Shown here: positions 50,482 to 59,097 of the stretch, in pieces
How positions within the stretch are numbered: the stretch's first letter is position 1
Layout: the number at the start of each line of letters is the position of its first letter
NCBI GenBank assembly: GCA_963620595.1
Contig: CAVFAY010000004.1
Location: 62,001-126,000 of the forward strand
Direction of reading: 5' to 3'
DNA from: Butyricicoccus_A sp963620595
GTDB taxonomy: Bacteria > Bacillota > Clostridia > Oscillospirales > Butyricicoccaceae
Length of the DNA: 64,000 nucleotides
The notes under the pieces: model-generated
Databases searched by the model: none
What the model was told of the DNA's origin: nothing
Seen by the model: the letters and a program-made list of their open reading frames with translations, nothing else
Program-made: the position numbers and the translations under genes

Positions 50482-51336
50482 ATGCAGAAAGCAGAAAAGA
50501 TGCAGGCTCTCCGTGAATTTGCAGCCGAAATTCGAGTTGAGACCCTGAAGACCATCGGTTCGCTTGGCTTTGGACATGTAGGCGGCTCGATGTCTATCGC
50601 AGACGCAATGGCAGTCCTCTATGGCGATATCATGAAGATTGACCCGAAGAATCCGCGTTGGGAAGATCGTGACTGGTGTGTTCTGTCCAAGGGACATGCA
50701 GGCCCGTGTGCATATGCAACACTGGGACTGAAGGGCTTCTATCCGCTGGAAGAGACCCGCACCCTGAACAAGCCGGGTACCAACTTCCCGTCCCATACCG
50801 ACCGCACCAAGACTCCGGGCGTTGATCTGACGACTGGTTCTCTGGGTCAGGGTATGTCCACCGCTACCGGCGCTGCTCTGGGCAACAAGCTGGACGGTCG
50901 TGACAGCCATGTATTCGTATTCGTTGGCGACGGCGAGTGCGATGAAGGTCAGGTTTGGGAGGCTGCTCAGTTCGCAGCTCACTACAAGCTCGACAACCTC
51001 GTTTGCTTTGTAGACAGCAACAAGCGTCAGCTCGATGGTGCTGTTGATGACATCATGTCTCACGGCAAGGGCCTGAGAGCAAAGTTCGATGCATTCGGCT
51101 GGAACGCAATCGAGCTGGAAGACGGCAACGATGTAGAGCAGATCTATGACGCTGTTCAGGAAGCTTATGCTACCAAGGGACAGCCGACCGCAATCATTCT
51201 GAACACCATCAAGGGCAAGGGCGCAACCTTTGCTGAGTCTACCGGTGCGCACAGCTCTCAGCCGACTCCGGAGCAGTGGGAAGAAGCAATCGCTGCAGCA
51301 GAAGCAGAGCTTGCTGCTGTTAAGGCTGCAAAGTAA
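50482..51336 (+). CDS. Transketolase, N-terminal subunit
   Basis: Product of 284 aa from the ATG at 50482 (AGGTAGGTG upstream). Contains the ThDP half of transketolase: GHVGGSMSIADAMAVLY, SKGHAGPCAYATL, GSLGQGMSTATGAALG and the ThDP/Mg motif VGDGECDEGQVWEAAQFAAHYKLDN. It transfers two-carbon ketol units in cooperation with the next gene's product. Split transketolases are common in Clostridia and archaea and often serve pathway-specific roles. Codon bias is strong. Confidence 0.95.
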   Translation: MQKAEKMQALREFAAEIRVETLKTIGSLGFGHVGGSMSIADAMAVLYGDIMKIDPKNPRWEDRDWCVLSKGHAGPCAYATLGLKGFYPLEETRTLNKPGTNFPSHTDRTKTPGVDLTTGSLGQGMSTATGAALGNKLDGRDSHVFVFVGDGECDEGQVWEAAQFAAHYKLDNLVCFVDSNKRQLDGAVDDIMSHGKGLRAKFDAFGWNAIELEDGNDVEQIYDAVQEAYATKGQPTAIILNTIKGKGATFAESTGAHSSQPTPEQWEEAIAAAEAELAAVKAAK

Positions 51337-51351
51337 GGAGGACAGGCGAAA

Positions 51352-52326
51352 ATGAGTTTTACTTTAATTGGAAAGCATGAGAAGGACTCCCGCAATTGCC
51401 GTGACGGTTACGTTACCGCAATGGAGGAGCTGATGGCGGCTGATCCGACCGTTATGCACGTTGACTGTGACCTGTATAACTGCATCAACACCGCAAAGCT
51501 GGCTAAGGAATTCCCGAATCAGACCATCAACGCTGGTATCGCTGAGGCAAACGCTATGGGCGTTGCTGCAGGTCTGACTGCTACCGGCAAGAAGGTTTGG
51601 ATGCATTCTTTCGGCTGCTTCTCCTCCCGCCGTGCATTTGACCAGGCATTCATGTCTGCTGCATATGCAAAGCTGGGCGTAAAGGTTCTGGGTTCCGACC
51701 CTGGCGTATGCGCTGCATACAACGGTGGTACCCATATGCCGTTCGAGGATTGCGCACTGTATCTGTCCGTTCCGGATTCCATCGTTATCGATCCGACCGA
51801 CTTCACCATGGTCAACAAGATCACCAAGAAGCTGACCGCTGTTGAAGGCAGACTGTCTTACATGCGTATGATCCGTAAGGGCGTTATCAAGGTATACGGC
51901 GACGATTCCGACTTCGAAATCGGCAAGGGCGTTACTCTGAAGGAGTCCGCTGATGACGTAGCTACCGTTATCGCTTCCGGCATCATGGTTGACGAGGCTC
52001 TGAAGGCTTACGAGGCTCTGGAAGCTGAGGGCATCAAGGTTCGTGTCATCGACATGTTCACCTGGAAGCCGATCGACGAGGATCTGATCGTGAAGTCCGC
52101 AAAGGAGACCGGCGCTATCGTAACTGCTGAGAACCACAACTGCACCTGCGGTCTGGGCTCTGCTGTTGCTCGCGTACTGTCTGCTAAGTGCCCGACTCCG
52201 GTTGAGATGGTTGGCGTACATGACCAGTTTGGTCAGGTTGGCGCTCAGTCCTTCCTGCAGGAAGCTTACAAGCTGACCGCAGAGGAGATCGTTGCCAACG
52301 TCAAGAAGGTAATTGCAAGAAAGTAA
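51352..52326 (+). CDS. Transketolase, C-terminal subunit
   Basis: Protein of 324 aa, start behind GGAGG, 15 nt after the N-terminal subunit. Pyrimidine-binding domain with the catalytic Glu in NAGIAEANAMGVAAGL and FSSRRAFDQ, then the C-terminal transketolase domain (VASGIMVDEAL-type strand, VIDMFTWKPIDE, ENHNCTCGLGSAVA). Forms the active enzyme with the upstream subunit. The neighbourhood suggests it handles products of inositol breakdown, but that is inference. Confidence 0.95.
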   Translation: MSFTLIGKHEKDSRNCRDGYVTAMEELMAADPTVMHVDCDLYNCINTAKLAKEFPNQTINAGIAEANAMGVAAGLTATGKKVWMHSFGCFSSRRAFDQAFMSAAYAKLGVKVLGSDPGVCAAYNGGTHMPFEDCALYLSVPDSIVIDPTDFTMVNKITKKLTAVEGRLSYMRMIRKGVIKVYGDDSDFEIGKGVTLKESADDVATVIASGIMVDEALKAYEALEAEGIKVRVIDMFTWKPIDEDLIVKSAKETGAIVTAENHNCTCGLGSAVARVLSAKCPTPVEMVGVHDQFGQVGAQSFLQEAYKLTAEEIVANVKKVIARK

Positions 52327-52344
52327 GTTTCGTTATGCATACCG

Positions 52345-52379
52345 AGCCGTCCCTGTCTTGTGCAGGGACGGCTTTTTTT
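52345..52379 (+). terminator. Terminator of the transketolase operon
   Basis: AGCCGTCCCTG / CAGGGACGGCT followed by TTTTTT. A near-identical hairpin occurs at 53291. Confidence 0.92.
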
Positions 52380-52391
52380 ACGGAGAAAAAG

Positions 52392-52889
52392 ATGAAAAAA
52401 GTATATACAATCCTTCTTTTGGCTTTACTGGGAACATTTGCTCTGGGCGGTACAGCTTTTGCAGCATCGGAATATGTTGAGCAGTTCGCACCGGATTCTG
52501 CGGATTATGCTGAAATATCGACGCTCACAAGTCGTGTTATAGATGCGATGAGCGGGATGTGCGCAGATGTGACGGCAGCAGACATTGACTGGAGCCGGGC
52601 ATATAAAGTCTACGCGGATGAATCGGATGTCTATGGTTCTTATAAAGAACAACAAATGACATATGATGAAATCAAACAACAGATGGAATATTATGTATGG
52701 GTGCTTCCGGTACAGGTAAAAGATGCATATTTTCACGTTACGATTTCGCAGGGAATGCCGCTCACGGAGGATGAATCCGTGCTGGCAGTACTGACAGAGG
52801 AACAAAAAGAACAGATTCGGGAGGAAACAGGCAAATGGATTCCGGTTGTGACGGAACATTGGATGAGGACAAGACAGCAGAACAGATAG
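52392..52889 (+). pseudogene. Secreted/membrane protein, 5' part of a frameshifted gene
   Basis: The ATG at 52392 behind GGAG opens a 165-aa frame with a clear signal peptide (KKVYTILLLALLGTFALGGTAFA). Near the end the frame slips: the in-frame reading stops at 52887-52889, while the frame carrying DEDKTAEQIDQQIADAV continues directly to 53275 and ends in a membrane helix. I infer one ~290-aa protein broken by a frameshift between about 52835 and 52870. No family recognised. Confidence 0.6.
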
Positions 52890-53275
52890 ACCAGCAAATC
52901 GCAGATGCAGTGGGAGAAGAAACGATCCATCGAGCGTTTATCATGGGAGGTTCACCCAAGCTGCGTTCGGCGGTCGCTGTTGTTGAAACAATCAATCACA
53001 ACATACAGATTGTTGTGCTGGAAGAACCGCGGCTGACTGGCGTAAAAAGCTCTAAAAGAGCACAGACAGCCGAACAACCGCTGCAATCCGGTCAGGCCTA
53101 TGCAATGGAAGACATGGCGGACAGGATGAGTGAGTATACGGTGGATAAAACCGATGAACAGACTGGCGCTGGCGGTGAAAACAGCGCAGGTTATATGACC
53201 GTATTATGGATTGTGCTGGGAGCTGCCGGAATAGAAATCGGCTGCTGGGCGTGGAAACGTGCAAGATGCAAATGA
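52835..53275 (+). pseudogene. 3' part of the frameshifted secreted/membrane protein
   Basis: This frame lacks a ribosome binding site or signal peptide of its own and reads as the continuation of the upstream protein in a shifted frame (EEQKEQIREETGKWI upstream, DEDKTAEQIDQQ here). It ends with a membrane segment (TVLWIVLGAAGIEIGCWAW) and a basic tail KRARCK, the topology of a membrane-anchored extracytoplasmic protein. Confidence 0.55.
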
Positions 53276-53290
53276 AATTTGTGCATATCG

Positions 53291-53323
53291 AGCCGTCCCT
53301 GTTTTGTGCAGGGATGGCTTTTT
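53291..53323 (+). terminator. Terminator, near-duplicate of 52345-52379
   Basis: AGCCGTCCCTG / CAGGGATGGCT followed by TTTTTC, differing from the earlier copy mainly by C-to-T changes. Confidence 0.85.
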
Positions 53324-53451
53324 CGTGTGTAGATTTTGGTGATTTGAGGACAAATATTCGCAAGTTTGCGCACGAAAACAAGGTTCTGTTGTGCAACATG
53401 AATTAGAACGTGCAGGAAATAAAAAATAGTTGACCAAATTGCACAAAACAT

Positions 53452-53480
53452 TTGACAAACAGGCACGTATCCTATATCAT
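53452..53480 (+). promoter_or_regulatory. Promoter of iolE
   Basis: TTGACA, 17 nt, TATCAT, about 115 nt before the start codon. Confidence 0.75.
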
Positions 53481-53596
53481 AAATAGTATAGGAAACAAGC
53501 CTATTATCTGTTGCCGCGTGGTGCGAAAATTTGGAGAGGTTTTCGTTGGGAAAACAGGCGGCCGCAGAGGTATAAAATCATGGAGGTGTTGTGATT

Positions 53597-54496
53597 ATGT
53601 TCACAAACAAGGATATCAAGCTGGGTATCTGCCCGATCGGCTGGACCAACGATGATATGTGGGATCTCGGCGATGAGAATACATTCCAGCAGTGCATTTC
53701 TGAGATGCGTCTGGCAGGCTTCACCGGATGTGAAGTTGGTCATAAGTATCCGTCTGACGTAAAGGAGCTGAAGGAAGCTCTGGATCTGCGCGGCATGACT
53801 GTTGCATCCAAGTGGTTCTCTTCTTTCCTCGGCACCAAGCCGTTTGAGGAGACCTTCGAGGAGTTCAAGAAGGAAATCGAGTACCTGTCTTACGCAGGCG
53901 CTACTGCTATTAACATTTCTGAGCAGTCCTATTCCATTCAGGGCAATCAGGATCTGTCTATCTTTGAGAACAAGGCTCGCTTTACTGATGCTGAGTTCGC
54001 TCAGATGTGCGATGGTCTGAACAAGCTGGCTGAGTACGCAAAGAGCAACGGCATTCGTGCATGCTTCCACCATCACATGGGTACCTGCGTACAGACTCTG
54101 GAAGAGACCGAGCGTATGCTGGACAACACCAGCGACGATCTGCTGCTGTGCTACGATACTGGTCACTGGACTTTCTCTGAGGAAGATCCGATGGCAGTTC
54201 TGAACAAGTATCCGAACAGAATCGGTCATGTACATCTGAAGAACATGCGTAAGGCAGTTCGCGATCAGGCTATCAAGGAGAGCTGGTCCTTCCTGAAGTC
54301 GGTTCGTAACGGCGCCTTCACCGTTCCGGGCGATCCGGAAGGCTGCGTAGACTTCGAGCCGGTTCTGAGAAAGCTGGACGAGATCGGTTACACTGGTTGG
54401 ATCATGGTCGAGGCTGAGCAGGATCCGGCTAAGGCTAACCCGTTCAAGTACGCAAAGATGGCTTACGAGTACATCACCGACCTGATGGCTAAGTAA
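53597..54496 (+). CDS. iolE: Inosose dehydratase IolE
   Basis: Product of 299 aa from the ATG at 53597, eight bases after GGAGGTG (a GTG at 53591 is too close). TIM-barrel isomerase-fold protein with LGICPIGWTNDDMWDLG, GFTGCEVGHKYP, ACFHHHMGTCVQT, CYDTGHWTF, HVHLKNMR and MVEAEQDP in order, matching IolE. It dehydrates 2-keto-myo-inositol to the diketone used by IolD. The Glu/Asp/His residues in these blocks bind the divalent metal. Confidence 0.95.
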   Translation: MFTNKDIKLGICPIGWTNDDMWDLGDENTFQQCISEMRLAGFTGCEVGHKYPSDVKELKEALDLRGMTVASKWFSSFLGTKPFEETFEEFKKEIEYLSYAGATAINISEQSYSIQGNQDLSIFENKARFTDAEFAQMCDGLNKLAEYAKSNGIRACFHHHMGTCVQTLEETERMLDNTSDDLLLCYDTGHWTFSEEDPMAVLNKYPNRIGHVHLKNMRKAVRDQAIKESWSFLKSVRNGAFTVPGDPEGCVDFEPVLRKLDEIGYTGWIMVEAEQDPAKANPFKYAKMAYEYITDLMAK

Positions 54497-54521
54497 GAAT
54501 ATAATCATTTTATTTAGATGA

Positions 54522-54556
54522 AAACTGGATACCTGCGTCTGCGGGTATCCAGATTT
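54522..54556 (+). terminator. Hairpin after iolE
   Basis: CTGGATACC / GGTATCCAG around TGCGTCTGCG; only a short T-run follows, so read-through into iolG is likely. Confidence 0.55.
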
Positions 54557-54596
54557 CTGGCTTGATTAACAAGTATAGACAAGGAGAGAAAAAGTC

Positions 54597-55622
54597 ATGG
54601 CAAATTTAAAGTTTGGCGTAGTTGGCTGCGGCAGAATTGGTAAGCTGCACATCAATAATCTGCTTAACAACATCGACGGCGCTGAAGTAGTAGCAGCAGC
54701 TGATCCGATGCTGGATAAGTCCGGCGCACGCGAGTGGCTGGCAGAGCGCGGCATCACCAACGTATCCACCAACTACATGGACGTTGTAACCAATCCGGAT
54801 GTTGACGTAGTTATGGTTTGCTCTTCCACCGATACCCATTGCGAGGTTTCCATGGAAGCAGTAAAGGCTGGAAAGAACGTATTCTGCGAGAAGCCGATCG
54901 ACTATGATATTGAGAAGATCAAGAAGCTGCTGGCACTGGTAGAAGAGAAGGGCGTAAAGTTCCAGGTAGGCTTCAACCGCCGCTTCGACCACAACCACAA
55001 GGCAGTTGCTGATGCAGTGAAGGAAGGCAAGATTGGCGATCCGCATTACATCAACGTAACTTCCCGCGATCCGGAGCCACCACCGGCATCTTATGTAGCA
55101 GTATCCGGCGGTATCTTCTATGATATGATGATCCATGATTTCGATATGGTTCGTTACCTGTCCGGTTCTGAGGCAGTAGAGATCTCCGCAGTAGGCTCCT
55201 GCTTGGTTAACCCGAACCTGCAGGAAGAGTCCGGCATTCCGGATGTAGATACCGCAGTTGTTACCATGAAGCTGGCAAACGGCGCTATCGCTACCATCAA
55301 CAACTCCCGTCAGGCAGTATACGGCTACGATCAGAGAGTAGAAGTATTCGGTTCTAAGGGCATGGCTTCTGATAAGAACGATCTGAACTCTACCGCTACC
55401 ATCACCACTGTTGACGGTGCAGTATCCGAGAAGCCGAAGTGGTTCTTCCTGGAGCGTTACAACGATGCATTCATCGAGCAGATCAAGTACTTCATCGACT
55501 CCATCGTAAACGACAAGCCGACTGTTGTTGGTGCATATGATGGCCTGCGTCCGGTACTGATGGCTGCTGCTGCAACCGAGTCCTGCCGCAATGGCGGTGT
55601 TTGGGTAAAGGTTGCTGAGTAA
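54597..55622 (+). CDS. iolG: Inositol 2-dehydrogenase IolG
   Basis: Protein of 341 aa, start behind AAGGAGAG. NAD-binding VVGCGRIG at 8-15, catalytic K99 in CEKPID, D176 and H180 in GGIFYDMMIHDFDMVRYL, the positions expected for IolG. It oxidises myo-inositol to 2-keto-myo-inositol, the first step before IolE, with which it is probably cotranscribed. Confidence 0.95.
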   Translation: MANLKFGVVGCGRIGKLHINNLLNNIDGAEVVAAADPMLDKSGAREWLAERGITNVSTNYMDVVTNPDVDVVMVCSSTDTHCEVSMEAVKAGKNVFCEKPIDYDIEKIKKLLALVEEKGVKFQVGFNRRFDHNHKAVADAVKEGKIGDPHYINVTSRDPEPPPASYVAVSGGIFYDMMIHDFDMVRYLSGSEAVEISAVGSCLVNPNLQEESGIPDVDTAVVTMKLANGAIATINNSRQAVYGYDQRVEVFGSKGMASDKNDLNSTATITTVDGAVSEKPKWFFLERYNDAFIEQIKYFIDSIVNDKPTVVGAYDGLRPVLMAAAATESCRNGGVWVKVAE

Positions 55623-55659
55623 TTCACCCAATTACCGAAAACAACACAATACAAAGAGA

Positions 55660-55689
55660 GGCGTCTCGCGCAAGCGGGACGCCTTTTTT
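55660..55689 (+). terminator. Terminator of iolE-iolG
   Basis: GGCGTCTCGC / GCGGGACGCC followed by TTTTTT. Confidence 0.9.
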
Positions 55690-55805
55690 GCCGTCAATCT
55701 GTTGACAAGATACTCGCAGTGCGATATGCTAACGAAAGATTTACTGTACCACACAGCTGAAAATGCGGCGTGGCATATTGGCGCGTGTGTAGGCGCAGGA
55801 AGAAA

Positions 55806-55836
55806 TAAAAAATGGCTCCCCCATTTGGGAGAGCCA
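55806..55836 (-). terminator. Terminator of the CpXC gene
   Basis: On the minus strand GGCTCTCCC / GGGGGAGCC followed by ATTTTTTATTT, just past the CpXC stop codon. Confidence 0.8.
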
Positions 55837-55842
55837 ACGGTT

Positions 55843-56475
55843 TTAATGCATATCTTTGAGCAGTTCTAAAGAATCCTTTGCCCAATTCAAATCAATGGTT
55901 TGAAAACCACGCGCCGGTGTGTACAGATACTCGCGGACATCATTAGCGAATTTCTGATAGGTTTCCGGCGGCAGACGCAGATACTGCTCGGCGCCGTCCG
56001 GATGCACAAGAACAAACACAAAGCGGCCAGAGGTATCAATGCTGTGGAATACGACATCCACGACATCTACATTGTCGCGGGTGAGCTGCATAATCAAGAT
56101 GAGTTTCGTGAGTTCCAGTGCCCGATCATCTAAATGCCGTTCCAAAATATTGATTTTTTCGCGGAATTCATTCGGTGTTTTGGTGGTGCGCAGCGTGTAA
56201 TCGCTGAGCTGAGAAAAATCACGAGTGTCATCTGCAATTTCACCGTCTGGTGCGAACCATACCATGAATTCATTGGCTGGGTCATGATACAGACAGGGGT
56301 GCAGCACCAGTGCTGTTTTTTTGCAGTTTGGGCAAGTCCATTCAAAAACGGACAAATCTTCAACGCGGCGGCGTGCATCTGGGTCATGGGCGACATTGAT
56401 GCTCGTCCACATCTGAAGCGGCCCATCTTCGCCGCACTGTGGACAGGTAAACGTATTATTCTGAACTTCAGACAT
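55843..56475 (-). CDS. CpXC-domain protein
   Basis: Protein of 210 aa. Two zinc-type knuckles, CPQCG near residue 11 and CPNCKK near 49, with VFEW and the NEFMVWFAPDG stretch, match the CpXC domain (a zinc-ribbon domain common in gut Clostridia). The C-terminal half (helical, ELTKLILIMQ, then VVFHSIDTSGRFVFVLV) is unassigned. Function unknown. Start follows AAAGGA. Confidence 0.8.
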   Translation of the reverse strand: MSEVQNNTFTCPQCGEDGPLQMWTSINVAHDPDARRRVEDLSVFEWTCPNCKKTALVLHPCLYHDPANEFMVWFAPDGEIADDTRDFSQLSDYTLRTTKTPNEFREKINILERHLDDRALELTKLILIMQLTRDNVDVVDVVFHSIDTSGRFVFVLVHPDGAEQYLRLPPETYQKFANDVREYLYTPARGFQTIDLNWAKDSLELLKDMH

Positions 56476-56505
56476 AACATAAATCCTTTCTGAGGGAAGA
56501 AAACT

Positions 56506-56805
56506 ATGAATTTATTTGACATACCGGAACAATTACCGGAACAAGAGCTGACGGACATCTTACTGGCCGGACAGACACGTATCGAGCGCATTATTTCCCA
56601 TGGACAGACATCGGACTGGTATGACCAGTCCGAAGATGAATGGGTGTGCGTCTTACGGGGAGTTGGCGAACTGACCTATGCGGACGGCAGCAGGCAGCGA
56701 TTGCACGAAGGCGATACTGTGTACCTTCCGGCGCATTGCCGTCATCGCGTCAGCTACACGAGTGAGCTGTGTATTTGGCTGTGCGTGTTCCGTCAAGAGG
56801 AATAA
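56506..56805 (+). CDS. Small cupin-domain protein
   Basis: Single-domain cupin of 99 aa: ERIISHGQTSDWYDQSEDEWVCVLRGVGELTY, then EGDTVYLPAHCRHRVSYT with His residues for metal binding. Substrate unknown. It is divergent from the CpXC gene by 30 nt and overlaps the convergent HD-domain gene by 13 nt at its 3' end. Confidence 0.85.
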   Translation: MNLFDIPEQLPEQELTDILLAGQTRIERIISHGQTSDWYDQSEDEWVCVLRGVGELTYADGSRQRLHEGDTVYLPAHCRHRVSYTSELCIWLCVFRQEE

Positions 56806-57287
56806 TGAATACGCAGCAGTGTCTTGCCAGTTTTTGTCGCAGCGATTGTCTCGTAAAAACGCTGGATTTGCTCCTGTGAATACGGCTCTTCAAAGGCGTT
56901 GACCAAGAAATCTGCTTCGAGCAAAATCTGATGGTCGATGCCGTCAATCGGCTTGTACACATGGTGATGCGCGATAAGCCAGCAAATGCGGTCAATGTCC
57001 GCTTGTTCAAACGGAAAATCCTTGAGAATTTTCCGCGCCACGGCAGGACCTTCCATTTGCTGATACCGTCCGGCAGAAGAATGATGCACGCGCTCGGCTT
57101 CATGAATACCGATGTCATGTAGAACAGCGGCGGCTTCCAGCACGAACTGTGTGTGCGCATCAATATGTTCGCCGTGCGCAATCATGCGGGCATAATTGTG
57201 TACCTTGATGAGATGCTGATTGCGCGCCGGATCTGCGCCGTTATATGCACAGGCAGCGAGCAGCAGTTGAGAAATCTGATGATACAT
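56793..57287 (-). CDS. HD-domain phosphohydrolase
   Basis: Protein of 164 aa with HD superfamily ligands: H in HLIKVHNYARMI, HD in VLHDIGIHEAE, then HHVYK and a later D in ILLEADFLVN. Compact single-domain HD proteins of this type cleave nucleotide-like phosphates; substrate unknown. Start follows GAGGAGG. Confidence 0.87.
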   Translation of the reverse strand: MYHQISQLLLAACAYNGADPARNQHLIKVHNYARMIAHGEHIDAHTQFVLEAAAVLHDIGIHEAERVHHSSAGRYQQMEGPAVARKILKDFPFEQADIDRICWLIAHHHVYKPIDGIDHQILLEADFLVNAFEEPYSQEQIQRFYETIAATKTGKTLLRIHYSS

Positions 57288-57320
57288 AAAGAGACCTCCT
57301 CTTGTGCAAACAAATTGGAA

Positions 57321-57349
57321 AAATAGCTCCCTCGTGAGGGAGCTATTTT
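57321..57349. terminator. Bidirectional terminator
   Basis: AAATAGCTCCCTC-GTGAGGGAGCTATTTT, upstream of the HD gene and downstream of the minus-strand VanZ operon. Confidence 0.75.
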
Positions 57350-57493
57350 GGTTTCTGTTCTATTTTAGTATAGCATATTCTGTGGGGAAAAGACAAGAGG
57401 CTAGAGGATTTCTAACAAGCAGGCTACTAACATATGTTCTACCTGTTCTTGCTTTTGGGGAGAAAGTGCTTGCAGTCGTTCTGCAAGCGGAGA

Positions 57494-57577
57494 TCAGCGA
57501 ATTGTACTATCTGCCTGAATGTATGCCGCGAGAAGCGTAGCGATAATGACGGCGAGAAAAATCAGTCGTTTTTTCAT
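57494..57577 (-). CDS. Possible 27-aa membrane micro-peptide coupled to VanZ-like gene
   Basis: The VanZ-like stop overlaps an ATG (ATGA). The frame encodes 27 residues: basic MKKR, a hydrophobic stretch LIFLAVIIATLLAAYI and a short polar tail, then TGA at 57494-57496. It looks like a signal peptide or membrane micro-protein. The overlap supports translation; it could also be the truncated start of a lost secreted protein. Confidence 0.4.
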   Translation of the reverse strand: MKKRLIFLAVIIATLLAAYIQADSTIR

Positions 57578-57993
57578 GATAATTTTCCCGATGTATGCTT
57601 GCGGATGCAATGCAGTGCAAGACCGCCAAGTAAAAAACCAATGACAGAGAGAATGACAGAACTCATGTCAAACACACCGGAGCAAAACAGCGGTTGCAGC
57701 CATTCGAGCAAAAAACAGCTGGCAACACAGATTACTCCGAAAATCAGGTTGTTTTTTACAAAGAATCTGGTAAAAAATCCGCCGGGAATCATCAGAGCAA
57801 TATTGGAAAGATAGTTTGACCACTGAAACCTCCAAGTGTACGGATCTATAAGAGGATTCCAGTCATACTGCAAAGACCATTCGCTAAAGTGCGGTGACAT
57901 AGGTTTGACGACTTTGAGGAGAATAACGGCGATTACATATAGAATAAAAAGGACGGTAAAAAGCAACTTTGTGTTTTTTGATTTGAAATTCAT
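57574..57993 (-). CDS. VanZ-family membrane protein
   Basis: Product of 139 aa from the ATG at 57993 (GGGAGG upstream). Four hydrophobic segments, with the VanZ-like block NLLSN-type YLSNIALMIPGGFF and CFLLEWLQPLFCSGVFDMSSVILSVIGFLLG. VanZ proteins confer teicoplanin tolerance by an unclear envelope effect. It sits at the end of a minus-strand series starting with a BlaI regulator. Confidence 0.8.
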   Translation of the reverse strand: MNFKSKNTKLLFTVLFILYVIAVILLKVVKPMSPHFSEWSLQYDWNPLIDPYTWRFQWSNYLSNIALMIPGGFFTRFFVKNNLIFGVICVASCFLLEWLQPLFCSGVFDMSSVILSVIGFLLGGLALHCIRKHTSGKLS

Positions 57994-58020
57994 AAGATCC
58001 TCCCGTTGGCACATTGCAGA

Positions 58021-58281
58021 TTAACCTGCGCTCACTTTGCCGCTCAAGTCGGCGTATTCTCCATCAGAGGTTTTCGTAATATACAGATAATATGAGCTTT
58101 TTGAATCTAGATTGGTAAATGTTTTTGATGCGTCTGCACTATAAGTAAACTTACCTGTTTTTCCAATGGGTTCTGTAGATCCGCTAAAGGAACCAACATT
58201 TTTACCGCCTTTTTTGTACAAAGTAATTGTAAGTTTTTTCTGAAGTGTATTTCCAATTGTGGTATGATAGATTATCCACAT
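58021..58281 (-). CDS. Hypothetical protein, probably a fragment
   Basis: An 86-aa frame with beta-rich composition (SGSTEPIGKTGKFTYSADA, SSYYLYITKTSDGEYADLSGKVSAG) like the C-terminal domain of a secreted protein. It has no convincing ribosome binding site or signal peptide, so it may be the 3' remnant of a longer gene, possibly fused originally to the preceding 81-aa secreted frame. Confidence 0.4.
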   Translation of the reverse strand: MWIIYHTTIGNTLQKKLTITLYKKGGKNVGSFSGSTEPIGKTGKFTYSADASKTFTNLDSKSSYYLYITKTSDGEYADLSGKVSAG

Positions 58282-58385
58282 AATCCGTACTGCCGTGAAA
58301 ACGGCAAGGTGTCCAGCCTTTCGGTTTTATGTGGATTTTTCTATACAATCATATGCATCACTCCTTTTTATGAGAATGTATATTG

Positions 58386-58631
58386 TTAAAGGTCAATCCA
58401 ATGAGAATCAACCCAACAATGCTTGGTATCATTCCAACGGCGATATTGTTTTTTGCCGTTGTGCATACGATATTTTACAACGATTTTATCTGCACACGGC
58501 GAGACAATAGAATTGCTGTCTAGGGTGAGATTAGAATCTTTTGTGACAGAAAGGTCAACTGCCTGCACGGCGGGAAACGCGGTTGCCAATGAAATCCCCA
58601 TGAGTAAGGTGCAAAGAAATTTTTTATACAT
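58386..58631 (-). CDS. Small secreted protein
   Basis: Product of 81 aa from the ATG at 58631 (CGGAG upstream). A standard signal peptide (MYKKFLCTLLMGISLATAFPAVQA) precedes a basic/aromatic mature part ending KQYRRWNDTKHCWVDSHWIDL, similar in style to exported cell-wall or lantibiotic-like small proteins. No family recognised. It follows the BlaR1-like gene by 13 nt. Confidence 0.6.
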   Translation of the reverse strand: MYKKFLCTLLMGISLATAFPAVQAVDLSVTKDSNLTLDSNSIVSPCADKIVVKYRMHNGKKQYRRWNDTKHCWVDSHWIDL

Positions 58632-58644
58632 ACTTATTCTCCGT

Positions 58645-59097
58645 TCAGATGAATACTGGGAATATCCTGAAAAATTTTTGTATTGTCTGCGCTTGGATTT
58701 CTTGGAATTGTTCATCTGTATGGATGTCCCAAGGCACTGCATACTTGCGAATGTTTCGTGATACACAACAATATTTGTAAAAATACCGAAGCAAAAAAAG
58801 ACAGGAGACAAAAAGCCAGACAATTCCCAACGGAATAAAGAATTTCTCATAGAATAACCAATCCCAGAATGCTGCGTACATGCGCATAGAATAACTGTCA
58901 ATAATTGTCGTATGCGGCAATTCAAATGGGAAAAATATACGGAGCACGCCACAGAGATAGAGTAGAATCAGGCTTGAAAATCCCAGAAAATTTGTTTTAG
59001 GCATGGTGCGCCGAAACAGATAGAGTACAGAGATAAAGATGCTGCTCCATATTACCGCAGAAAAGCCGGAGTAGAAATTCAGCTGCATATCAATCAT
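58645..59097 (-). CDS. BlaR1-like membrane protein lacking the peptidase domain
   Basis: Product of 150 aa from the ATG at 59097, overlapping the BlaI stop by 8 nt. It has the start of a BlaR1/MecR1 M56 protein: several membrane segments (FYSGFSAVIWSSIFISVLYLF; LGFSSLILLYLCGVLRIFFPFELPHT, the last block typical of M56). It ends at residue 150 with no HExxH motif, whereas family members run to 300-600 aa. Either truncated or a minimal sensor/partner of the BlaI protein. Confidence 0.7.
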   Translation of the reverse strand: MIDMQLNFYSGFSAVIWSSIFISVLYLFRRTMPKTNFLGFSSLILLYLCGVLRIFFPFELPHTTIIDSYSMRMYAAFWDWLFYEKFFIPLGIVWLFVSCLFLLRYFYKYCCVSRNIRKYAVPWDIHTDEQFQEIQAQTIQKFFRIFPVFI

